8,131 nucleotides of DNA, from NCBI GenBank assembly GCA_036389695.1, contig DASVWG010000121.1, positions 1 through 8,131 on the forward strand, given 5' to 3'. The DNA comes from JALZHR01 sp036389695. GTDB lineage: Bacteria > Acidobacteriota > Blastocatellia > Pyrinomonadales > Pyrinomonadaceae. Shown piece after piece: positions 1 through 5,238 of this stretch. Both the position numbers and the translations under genes were made by a program. The notes under the pieces are model-generated. The model did no database searches. It was not told the origin of the DNA and saw only the letters and a program-made list of their open reading frames with translations. The first letter of the stretch is position 1, and each line of letters begins with the position of its first letter.

Positions 1-76
1 TCTTTTAATAACGGAAAATCTAAATTCTAAAATCTAAAATCATTCCGCCCTTGCTGACGCGCGGGCTTCTGCCTCG
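1..76. repeat. Arm of a dispersed fold-back repeat with an AT-word tract
   Basis: Positions 47-76 are a 30-bp GC-rich arm with core GACGCGCGGGCTTCTGC. It recurs with one mismatch in the same orientation at 8061-8090, and inverted with two mismatches at 7941-7970. Next to it, 1-46 is built of repeated short words of the TCTAAAATC type. The intact element at 7941-8090 has the same plan: a GC-rich outer arm, then AT-rich word repeats, then the mirror image. This is therefore probably the right half of a similar element whose left half lies upstream of the window. That completion is inferred. The three-way match is seen directly. Confidence 0.8.
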
Positions 77-318
77 TTTGTGTAAAATTTTGCAACTATT
101 CTCTGCCGCTCGCGTGAAATCAATTCGGTAAGGCAATCGAACGCGCAAAGACAAGGAAAATTTTTCGTGATAAACTGGCGTTTTGTCTTTTTAGAGACGA
201 TTCGAGCGCCCGCCAACAGGCATTTTGCGGTTGTGGCAAATTATTGTAAACAACCAATTGCCTGCTTCCGGCTACCAATATTAATTACCGATTTACTAAT
301 TAGCCCAAAACCAAAAAA
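77..318. other. Non-coding spacer upstream of the pilus cluster
   Basis: No convincing gene is visible. On the - strand one frame is open for 66 codons (240 down to a stop at 40-42) and runs into the repeat arm, but it has no ATG and no Shine-Dalgarno sequence. A weak sigma70-like pair, TTGCCT at 258-263 and TATTAA at 279-284 with a short 15-bp spacer, could serve the pilN-like gene with a leader of about 30 nt. It is poor enough that I do not call it a promoter. An in-frame TAG at 301-303 prevents the pilN-like frame from extending further upstream. Confidence 0.5.
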
Positions 319-954
319 GTGATAAATAAACTCAATCTCGCAACGCATCCTTTTCGCAACCGGACGCTGCCGTACCTGTTGGCGCTGGCGTGCTGCACGC
401 TCGCCATGGTCGGCGTGATTTTCGGTTTCGCGAAGCTGCGGCAAATCAAGGAAGAAGAAAAAATCGTGCAGGTGCAGGTCGATGAGATGAACGCGCAGCT
501 CGGCGATTTAAAGACGAAAGGCAACGAGGTTCAGCAAAGTCTGACGCCCGAACAGCGCACTCTGCTGGTTGCCGCGCATAAGCTCGTCGCGCAGAAAAGC
601 TTCGGCTGGTCGCGCCTGTTCGCCGATTTGGAAGGCGTTCTGCCGGGCGGCGTCAGCGTTTCGCGCATCAATGTCGAAAACGTTTATCAAAACGGCGACC
701 GCACGCAAGCCGAACTGGAAGTATCGGTTTTAAGCCGCGATTATCAGGGCGTGATGAATATGATTGACACGATGAACTCGCGACCGATTTTCCAGGCTGA
801 GCTGCGCGGGCAGGATTTGCAGAAAAAAGAATATTTTACCTATACCGAATACACCCTGCGTATGATTTACACGCAGCCGCTCGGCTATTCGACTTCACCG
901 GCACAAACAAATGACGTCGCCTCCGTCACCACCGGACAAGGAGGAGCGAAGTAA
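319..954 (+). CDS. pilN: PilN-like type IV pilus assembly protein
   Basis: This bitopic inner-membrane protein belongs to the PilN/GspL-type alignment complex, which links the cytoplasmic PilM/ATPase side to PilO, PilP and the secretin. The 211-residue product has a short cytoplasmic N-terminus with LNLATHPFRNR (5-15), in the place where PilN proteins carry their PilM-binding INLLP-type motif. One membrane helix follows at about 19-39 and a charged coiled coil at about 41-75. A periplasmic domain then begins with WSRLFADLEGVLPGGVSV (97-114), the usual PilN ferredoxin-like pattern. Length is normal for the family. The start is GTG, the only start between an in-frame stop at 301 and the conserved N-terminus, and it has no obvious Shine-Dalgarno sequence. 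It heads the cluster, and the stop lies 2 bp before the next gene. The usual preceding gene, pilM, is absent from the 318 bp upstream. Family assignment is by pattern recognition. GspL or MshI-type relatives are the alternative. Confidence 0.8.
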   Translation: MINKLNLATHPFRNRTLPYLLALACCTLAMVGVIFGFAKLRQIKEEEKIVQVQVDEMNAQLGDLKTKGNEVQQSLTPEQRTLLVAAHKLVAQKSFGWSRLFADLEGVLPGGVSVSRINVENVYQNGDRTQAELEVSVLSRDYQGVMNMIDTMNSRPIFQAELRGQDLQKKEYFTYTEYTLRMIYTQPLGYSTSPAQTNDVASVTTGQGGAK

Positions 955-956
955 AA

Positions 957-1994
957 ATGAGCGAAAATCTCGACCCCAAAGACCAGCCGCAGCAGACGCA
1001 ACCGGAAATCATCCGCGACGATTTTACGACGAAAGATTCGACCGTCGTGGTGGATGAAAAAGACCGGACGGTTCTTTTGACCGAAGACGAAACGATAATT
1101 ATCCAAAAACAGCCGACCTTCGACATCGCGCCGAAAAGTCGCCCGCGCAAAGTAAATTTGGGAATGTTCGGCACGACGGAATACATCGTCGTCGCGCTCG
1201 GTTTATTGTCGATACTGGCGGCGATGCTGTTTTATATGTTTGTCGTCACGCCGGCGCAGGCGCGGCTCAACAGCCGCAAAGCCGACCGCGATAAGATGGA
1301 AAAGGATTTGGCGACCTCGAAAGACAGATTTGAAAACTTTACGACGACCGAAGAACACGTTGCCAAGCTCGTCCAGAGCGTGGACGATTTCGAAAGCCGT
1401 TTTCTGCCCGTCTCCGGCAACGGCAGAACCGCTCTGTATCAGCGCCTGAACACACTGATTGCCGGATACGGCTTGATTAACACGACCGGACCCGATTACG
1501 CGCCGCTCGAAATCAATCAGCGCGAAAATCAGACGGAAAACGAGCGCGGCAGAGGAAAATATCAAAGCTTGTTTCCGGGCGTCTACGTGACGATGACCGT
1601 CGAAGGCTCGTATCAAAATCTGCGCCGATTCCTGCGCGACATCGAGACGAGCCAGCAGTTTATCATCGTCAGCACGGTCGAGCTCGAACCGGCGGAAAAT
1701 CAAGACCGGCAGACGGACGCGACAACCGTCGCGCAAAACACGCAGCCGACCGTGACCAGCCCGAATCAGCCGTATGCGCGTCCGAACATCAACCCGAACG
1801 GCGTCAACCCGAACAGCGCGGTTAATCCGATGATGAGAAACTCCGGACAAGTCACGACCACGACGACGCAGCAGACGACCCGACCGCCGGCGCCGCGCGG
1901 CAGAACAATGGGCGAAACCGTCAGCCTGCATATCGAGCTGGCGGCGTATTTTAAACGAAATGCAGGAGTTAGCATTCCACCGCAGCAGCAGTAG
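957..1994 (+). CDS. pilO: PilO-like type IV pilus assembly protein with a low-complexity insert
   Basis: PilO is the partner of PilN in the periplasmic alignment complex. The 345-residue product has an acidic cytoplasmic N-terminal region of about 70 residues, longer than in classical PilO. One membrane helix (about 76-97) and a coiled coil (about 100-145) follow. Then comes a PilO-type core, with VTMTVEGSYQNLRRFLRDIE (211-230) and the strand IIVSTVELEP (236-245) matching the family's G-Y-x-x-L-x-x-F-L pattern. Residues of about 246-318 are rich in N, T, P and Q. After them a typical final beta strand, VSLHIELAAYF (322-332), resumes, so the low-complexity stretch looks like a loop insert within the fold. 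The ATG is well supported by AAGGAGGAG at 938-946, inside the end of the upstream gene, implying coupled translation. The C-terminus ends in three Gln codons, then TAG, then two more CAG codons and TAA at 2001-2003. Confidence 0.78.
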   Translation: MSENLDPKDQPQQTQPEIIRDDFTTKDSTVVVDEKDRTVLLTEDETIIIQKQPTFDIAPKSRPRKVNLGMFGTTEYIVVALGLLSILAAMLFYMFVVTPAQARLNSRKADRDKMEKDLATSKDRFENFTTTEEHVAKLVQSVDDFESRFLPVSGNGRTALYQRLNTLIAGYGLINTTGPDYAPLEINQRENQTENERGRGKYQSLFPGVYVTMTVEGSYQNLRRFLRDIETSQQFIIVSTVELEPAENQDRQTDATTVAQNTQPTVTSPNQPYARPNINPNGVNPNSAVNPMMRNSGQVTTTTTQQTTRPPAPRGRTMGETVSLHIELAAYFKRNAGVSIPPQQQ

Positions 1995-2009
1995 CAGCAG
2001 TAAGCGTTT

Positions 2010-3164
2010 ATGAAAATTTTTGAAGGAAAAACACCATCGGAAAAAAAGAAGCTCATCGCGGCGCTGGTTCTGGGCTCGCTGGCTGTATTGCTGCTTTTTT
2101 ATAATCTCAGCGGAATATTTTTCGGCGGGCGGAAAACAAACGTTACCGTCACTATTTCGCCGACGCCGACCGCGACCATTTCTTCATCGGGCGGAACGCA
2201 AACCGGCAGCAACCTTCAGCTTTTAACGCCAGCCGAAGTCAATGACGTCTGGCTGACCACGCCGGTCGTCTACGCGCCCAGCTCGTTTTACGCGCCGGAC
2301 GCGGGCAGAAATATTTTTGCCTTTTACGAGCCGCCCCAGCCGACGCCTTACATGGAGCCTGTTCAGGTTATCGCGCCGCCGAAGCCGACGCCGACGCCGA
2401 CGCCGACTCCGCCGCCGCCTTTTGCGCTCAGCTACGTCTCGCCGCAGAGCGTCTACGCCGGTTCGAGAAGTTTCCGCCTGGAAGTCAACGGGGATAAATT
2501 CACGCCCGATGCGTTAATTATCTGGAACGGCAGCCAGATTCCGACGAATTTTGTCAGCCCGCAAAAGCTGACGGCTGACATCAGCGCCAATCTGATTGCG
2601 GGCGAAGGTCAGCGCTCAATCGAAGTTCGCACACCGGACGGCACCAAATATTCATTTCCGGTGCAGTTAAGCGTCCAGTCGCCGCCGCGACCGACCGTCC
2701 AATACGTCGGCGTCGAGCTGGCAAGACGCGGCAACAACAACGTGGCTTATTTTCGCGAGCCGGGCAATCCGATTGAATTCGGACGGCGTTTAAGCGATAT
2801 CGTCAACCCGAGCACCGTGAACAATCGTTTCCGCGTCGTCAGCATTTCCGGCAGCGAAGTGATTCTGGAAGATACGAATCTGGGCTTCCGCCATAAGCTC
2901 GCGATAATGCGCCCGAACACCACCGCGGGCGGCGGAGGCGGACAGACCACGCCGCCGACGCGCGGCGGGTTTGACCGGAATACGACGCCCGGCAGATTCC
3001 CGACCGAAAACACGACCGTTATGCCGTATAATCCGACTTTGCCGCAGACGCAGGAAATTCCGGGAATTCCGAACAATATCCCGCGCTACGTTCCGCCGCA
3101 GCCGCAGCAGCAGCAGAAACCACAGAAACAGGACGACGACGATGATGAGGACGGCGATAATTAA
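2010..3164 (+). CDS. PilP/GspC-like periplasmic protein with an IPT/TIG-like domain
   Basis: The 384-residue protein has a membrane anchor at about 15-39, preceded by a Lys-rich cytoplasmic stub. A Ser/Thr/Pro-rich linker follows, containing RNIFAFYE (100-107), reminiscent of the RNPF-type motif in PilP and GspC. Then come a (PT)n/polyproline hinge (about 122-137), an IPT/TIG-like immunoglobulin fold (about 139-222, from FALSYVSPQSVYAGSRSF to the strand FPVQLSVQ), and a small beta domain (about 228-300). That last domain ends in RFRVVSISGSEVILEDTNLG, the pattern of PilP/GspC homology-region domains that dock onto the secretin. The tail is Gly/Pro/Gln-rich and ends in an acidic run (374-384). 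Position after pilN and pilO supports a PilP role, connecting the inner-membrane complex to the outer-membrane secretin. The IPT-like insertion is not part of classical PilP. The start ATG lies 15 bp after the upstream stop, with only a weak Shine-Dalgarno sequence. The N- and C-terminal assignments are inferred from motifs, so no symbol is given. Confidence 0.7.
   Translation: MKIFEGKTPSEKKKLIAALVLGSLAVLLLFYNLSGIFFGGRKTNVTVTISPTPTATISSSGGTQTGSNLQLLTPAEVNDVWLTTPVVYAPSSFYAPDAGRNIFAFYEPPQPTPYMEPVQVIAPPKPTPTPTPTPPPPFALSYVSPQSVYAGSRSFRLEVNGDKFTPDALIIWNGSQIPTNFVSPQKLTADISANLIAGEGQRSIEVRTPDGTKYSFPVQLSVQSPPRPTVQYVGVELARRGNNNVAYFREPGNPIEFGRRLSDIVNPSTVNNRFRVVSISGSEVILEDTNLGFRHKLAIMRPNTTAGGGGGQTTPPTRGGFDRNTTPGRFPTENTTVMPYNPTLPQTQEIPGIPNNIPRYVPPQPQQQQKPQKQDDDDDEDGDN
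2385..2408 (+). repeat. In-frame CCGACG hexanucleotide repeat coding for the PT hinge
   Basis: Three perfect CCGACG units (2385-2402) and one CCGACT variant (2403-2408) encode Pro-Thr dipeptides, followed by a polyproline run. Unit changes would keep the reading frame and alter only the hinge length between the anchor and the IPT-like domain. Confidence 0.75.
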
Positions 3165-3167
3165 AGC

Positions 3168-3240
3168 GACACGGAGAATGAGAGACACGGTGACACGGAG
3201 ATTTTTTGTCGCCGCGTCGCCGCGTCGCCGCGCCGCCGAG
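3168..3240. repeat. 8-bp-word imperfect palindrome over the pseudopilin start
   Basis: The left half contains three copies of GACACGG (3168, 3184, 3192), and the right half contains three perfect tandem TCGCCGCG units (3209-3232) followed by a degenerate one. The left arm and the reverse complement of the right arm agree at 12 of 16 positions (3184-3199 versus 3211-3226) around a T-rich loop (3201-3210). The stretch begins 4 bp after the stop of the PilP-like gene and includes the likely ATG and most of the leader codons of the next gene. It resembles dispersed oligonucleotide-word palindromes, not ordinary coding sequence. That it is mobile or dispersed cannot be shown from one copy. Confidence 0.6.
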
Positions 3241-3954
3241 TCTCAAAAGGGTTATTCGCTCGTTACTCTGATGGCGATGATGACGCTGCTCGCGATTGCG
3301 ATGATGGCGGTCGCGCCGAGCATTCAATATCAGGTTCAGCGCGAAAAAGAACTCGAAGCCATCCGGCGCGGCGAAGAAGTCGCCGAGGCGGTTCGTCAAT
3401 ACGTCAACCATTACAACGGCGCGAAATTTCCGAGCTCGATGGATGATTTGCTCGAAGGTCTGCCGTACGGAACCAAGAAACGCCAGATTTTGCGCGAATC
3501 GGCGGCGATTGACCCGCTGAGCGAGGACGGCAAATGGCGTCTGGTCGGCGTCGAAAGCAAGACGATGATAAATTTTGCCCGCCGCGTCCAGAATTATAAT
3601 AACGGCGCTTTGCCGACGTCGGAAAACGTCCATCAAAGCGTCATTAACCGGCTCGGCAGACTTATCGCCAATACGGACACCGAAAATGAGGAAGACCTGA
3701 CGGAATCAGCCGACACGACCGACGATGACGACAGCGAAGTCCGCACCGACAACACGCCGTTTATCGGCGTCGTCAGCCAGAGCAAAAATCGCTCTTTTAT
3801 CGCTTATTACGGCATCGAAAACCACTCGAAATGGATTTTCACGCCGCTGTTTCGCGGAAGCGGCTCGATACCGACTTCCACTAGAAACGGCGCAGGCGGA
3901 GGTAGCGGTGGCGGCTCAGGCGGCTTGACGCCTCCCAAACCGCTTGAGCGCTGA
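3178..3954 (+). CDS. Type IV prepilin-like pseudopilin, GspG-type
   Basis: This is a minor pilin or pseudopilin probably processed by prepilin peptidase. From the ATG at 3178 the product has 258 residues. An Arg-rich leader of about 25 residues ends in SQKG, then Y-S-L-V-T-L-M-A-M-M and a hydrophobic helix up to about residue 45, giving a mature protein of about 233 residues. The following VQREKELEAIRRGEEVAEAVRQYV region, and a segment with FPSSMDDLLE and a DPLSEDGKWRLV-type loop, match GspG-like pseudopilins common in Acidobacteria and Myxococcota. Glu5 of the mature pilin is replaced by Thr. The C-terminus is acidic (DDDDSE), then Gly/Ser-rich. The start is uncertain. Other candidates are the ATG at 3142 (AGGA 8 nt upstream, overlapping the previous gene) and the GTG at 3190. 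The ATG at 3178 has GGAG only 1 nt away and would rely on coupling. It is last in the cluster and converges on hslO. Confidence 0.75.
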   Translation: MRDTVTRRFFVAASPRRRAAESQKGYSLVTLMAMMTLLAIAMMAVAPSIQYQVQREKELEAIRRGEEVAEAVRQYVNHYNGAKFPSSMDDLLEGLPYGTKKRQILRESAAIDPLSEDGKWRLVGVESKTMINFARRVQNYNNGALPTSENVHQSVINRLGRLIANTDTENEEDLTESADTTDDDDSEVRTDNTPFIGVVSQSKNRSFIAYYGIENHSKWIFTPLFRGSGSIPTSTRNGAGGGSGGGSGGLTPPKPLER

Positions 3955-3969
3955 TAATAAAATCAGCGC
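3948..3969. terminator. Stem-loop between convergent genes, possible weak terminator
   Basis: An 8-bp perfect stem, GCGCTGAT (3948-3955) and ATCAGCGC (3962-3969), with a 6-nt loop overlaps the stop codon of the pseudopilin gene. It sits 17 bp from the stop of hslO on the other strand. Neither side has a T-run, so it does not fit a canonical intrinsic terminator. It may stabilise the 3' ends or act with Rho. Confidence 0.4.
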
Positions 3970-3986
3970 CGGACGCAACGAGCGGC

Positions 3987-4880
3987 TTAACTTTCCAGAG
4001 AGCTTAAAATTTCCTTTAAATCTTCTTCGCCCAGACGATAAGTTTCGTTGCAGAAGCCGCACGTCATCGTCGCGCCCTTGTCTTCCGCCAGCATCGATTC
4101 GACTTCCGCCTTGCCCAGCGAGGCAATCAGCGAAACGGCTCTTTCAAACGAGCAGTTGCACTTAAACTCGATTTCCCTTTCTTCCAGAACCTCGAAATCG
4201 ATTTCGCCCAGCGCCAGCCGCGCCAGGTCCTGCGGCGTCGCGCCGTCTTTGATCACGGAAGTCAGATGCGGCGCGTGATTAATCGTGTCTTCAATCATCG
4301 TGATGATGTGCTCGTTCGCGCCGGGCATCATCTGCAGCATCACGCCGCCCGAAGCCCTGACGTAAGGCTCGGCGTTTTGCAGCAGAACGCCGAGCAGAAC
4401 GGCGGACGGAATCTGCTCGGATTTGACGAGATAATACGCGAAATCTTCGGCAATCTCGCCGGAAATAATCGGGACGGAGCCGTGATAAGGCTCGCGATAA
4501 AGCCCGATGTCGAAGCCCGATTCGCGAATGACGTGAAACATTCCGCCGCCGACAATTCCGGCGACGTCGAATTTTCCGTTTGGTTTCAAAGGCAATTCCG
4601 CCAGCGGGTTGCGCACGTAGCCGCGCACTTTGCCTTCGGCGTTGGCTTCGGCGATGATTCCTTCGACCGCGCCTTTGGCATCTAATTTCACCGTCAGGCG
4701 GTCAAATTCCTTTAAGCTCGAACCCAAAAGAAGCGTGCCGGTCAAAACGCGCCCGAAAGCGGCTGAGGCGGTCGGCGCGGTTTGATGCCGGCGGACGGCT
4801 TCGGTGACGATGTCCGTAGTAATCGCCGCCATGACGCGGATTGTGCCGCCGGCGGCTGTCCCGTGAATGAGTTTATCCAT
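3987..4880 (-). CDS. hslO: Hsp33 redox-regulated chaperone
   Basis: Hsp33 is a cytosolic holdase that is inactive when reduced and zinc-bound. Oxidative unfolding, with loss of zinc and formation of disulfides, lets it bind unfolding proteins. From the ATG at 4878-4880 the product has 297 residues, typical for the family. It opens with MDKLIHGTAAGGTIRVMAA, has the N-terminal domain signatures TGTLLLGSSLK (47-57) and GKVRGYVRNP (83-92), and has VGGGMFHVIRE (110-120) and SGEIAEDFAYYLVKSEQIPSA (140-160) further on. The C-terminal redox switch is complete: C241 and C243 (CNC), then C274 and C277 (CGFC). A TTG 36 bp upstream would add 12 residues not expected in the family, so the ATG is preferred. 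No good Shine-Dalgarno sequence precedes either. The gene is divergent from nrdJ and convergent with the pilus cluster, so it is probably monocistronic. Confidence 0.96.
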   Translation of the reverse strand: MDKLIHGTAAGGTIRVMAAITTDIVTEAVRRHQTAPTASAAFGRVLTGTLLLGSSLKEFDRLTVKLDAKGAVEGIIAEANAEGKVRGYVRNPLAELPLKPNGKFDVAGIVGGGMFHVIRESGFDIGLYREPYHGSVPIISGEIAEDFAYYLVKSEQIPSAVLLGVLLQNAEPYVRASGGVMLQMMPGANEHIITMIEDTINHAPHLTSVIKDGATPQDLARLALGEIDFEVLEEREIEFKCNCSFERAVSLIASLGKAEVESMLAEDKGATMTCGFCNETYRLGEEDLKEILSSLES

Positions 4881-4994
4881 ACATATAGTTTCGGCAATCG
4901 GCGCGGCGAAAGTCAAATTTTGAAATTCTCAAAAAAATATTTGCGGTTTAGAAATAAACTTTAGCCCGTAAAAGCTAAGGAATTACATTAAGTT

Positions 4995-5010
4995 ACACGC
5001 TGGATTGAGA
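4995..5010 (+). promoter_or_regulatory. Degenerate distal NrdR box
   Basis: ACACGCTGGATTGAGA agrees at 10 of 16 positions with ACACAATATATTGTGT. It starts exactly 31 bp before the strong proximal box. NrdR boxes are known to occur as pairs about three helical turns apart, so spacing rather than sequence is the main support. Confidence 0.55.
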
Positions 5011-5025
5011 CCTTCGCAAAAATTA

Positions 5026-5041
5026 ACACAAGATATTGTGT
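5026..5041 (+). promoter_or_regulatory. NrdR box upstream of nrdJ
   Basis: ACACAAGATATTGTGT is a near-palindrome with only the two symmetric inner positions breaking symmetry. It fits the known NrdR operator pattern, ACAC-(8 AT-rich)-GTGT. NrdR is the ATP/dATP-sensing zinc-finger/ATP-cone repressor of ribonucleotide reductase genes. The box ends 8 bp before the -35 element, and the downstream gene is nrdJ, which fits the role. The nrdR gene is not in the window. Confidence 0.85.
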
Positions 5042-5049
5042 TTTTTCTA

Positions 5050-5078
5050 TTGACAAATGAATTTAGCTTTTGTAAGAT
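5050..5078 (+). promoter_or_regulatory. sigma70 promoter of nrdJ
   Basis: A perfect -35 TTGACA (5050-5055), a 17-bp spacer and a -10 TAAGAT (5073-5078) predict transcription starting near 5085 and a leader of about 150 nt. A T-run at 5041-5046 directly upstream could add UP-element-like AT-richness. Confidence 0.85.
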
Positions 5079-5202
5079 TCTCTGGCGCTTGAGAGTAAAT
5101 TTCGACAAATCAAGTCTAAAAGGAAAGTATCGAAAAGATTTCTTCCAGTCCCGCATTCTCGTAATGCAAGACCAAATATAAAAGAGTAAAATTAAAGATT
5201 GA

Positions 5203-5231
5203 GCCGTCTTGATAAACGGCGCTTGGAGAGG
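5203..5231 (+). promoter_or_regulatory. Leader hairpin and ribosome binding site of nrdJ
   Basis: GCCGT (5203-5207) and ACGGC (5216-5220) form a 5-bp stem ending four bases before the Shine-Dalgarno GGAGAGG (5225-5231), which lies 7 nt before the ATG at 5239. The word GGCGCTTGGAGAG (5218-5230), which includes the Shine-Dalgarno core, is repeated with one G missing at 5084-5095, right at the predicted RNA 5' end. Confidence 0.5.
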
Positions 5232-5238
5232 TGAGTGA

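Larger units (their letters stand above)
4881..5238. other. Divergent regulatory spacer between hslO and nrdJ
   Basis: This AT-rich 358-bp spacer holds the NrdR boxes and promoter of nrdJ and an untranslated leader of about 150 nt. I find no B12-box-like element in that leader, so a cobalamin riboswitch is not supported. For hslO only a weak - strand pair is visible, TTTACG and TAAACC about 17 bp apart within the region 4936-4975. A 7-bp stem with one mismatch (4959-4965 with 4974-4980) is also present, without a T-run. Confidence 0.6.

Noticed and set aside
2971..3177. Upstream extension of the pseudopilin frame to an ATG at 2971
   Set aside because: It overlaps the 3' end of the PilP-like gene almost entirely, is Arg-rich out-of-frame sequence, and would give an implausibly long prepilin leader.
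3209..3232. CRISPR-like array
   Set aside because: The units are 8 bp, directly abutting and without spacers, and they form one half of an imperfect palindrome.
4881..4916. TTG start giving Hsp33 12 extra residues
   Set aside because: The family normally starts close to the MDKLIHGTAAGG motif, an ATG is present there, and the TTG has no Shine-Dalgarno sequence.
5154..5182. Second nrdJ promoter with TATAAA at 5177-5182
   Set aside because: No acceptable -35 element lies 16-18 bp upstream, whereas the TTGACA/TAAGAT pair at 5050-5078 is much better.
5085..5238. Cobalamin riboswitch in the nrdJ leader
   Set aside because: The leader length and B12-dependent product make it tempting, but no B12-box-like sequence or suitable multi-stem structure is visible.
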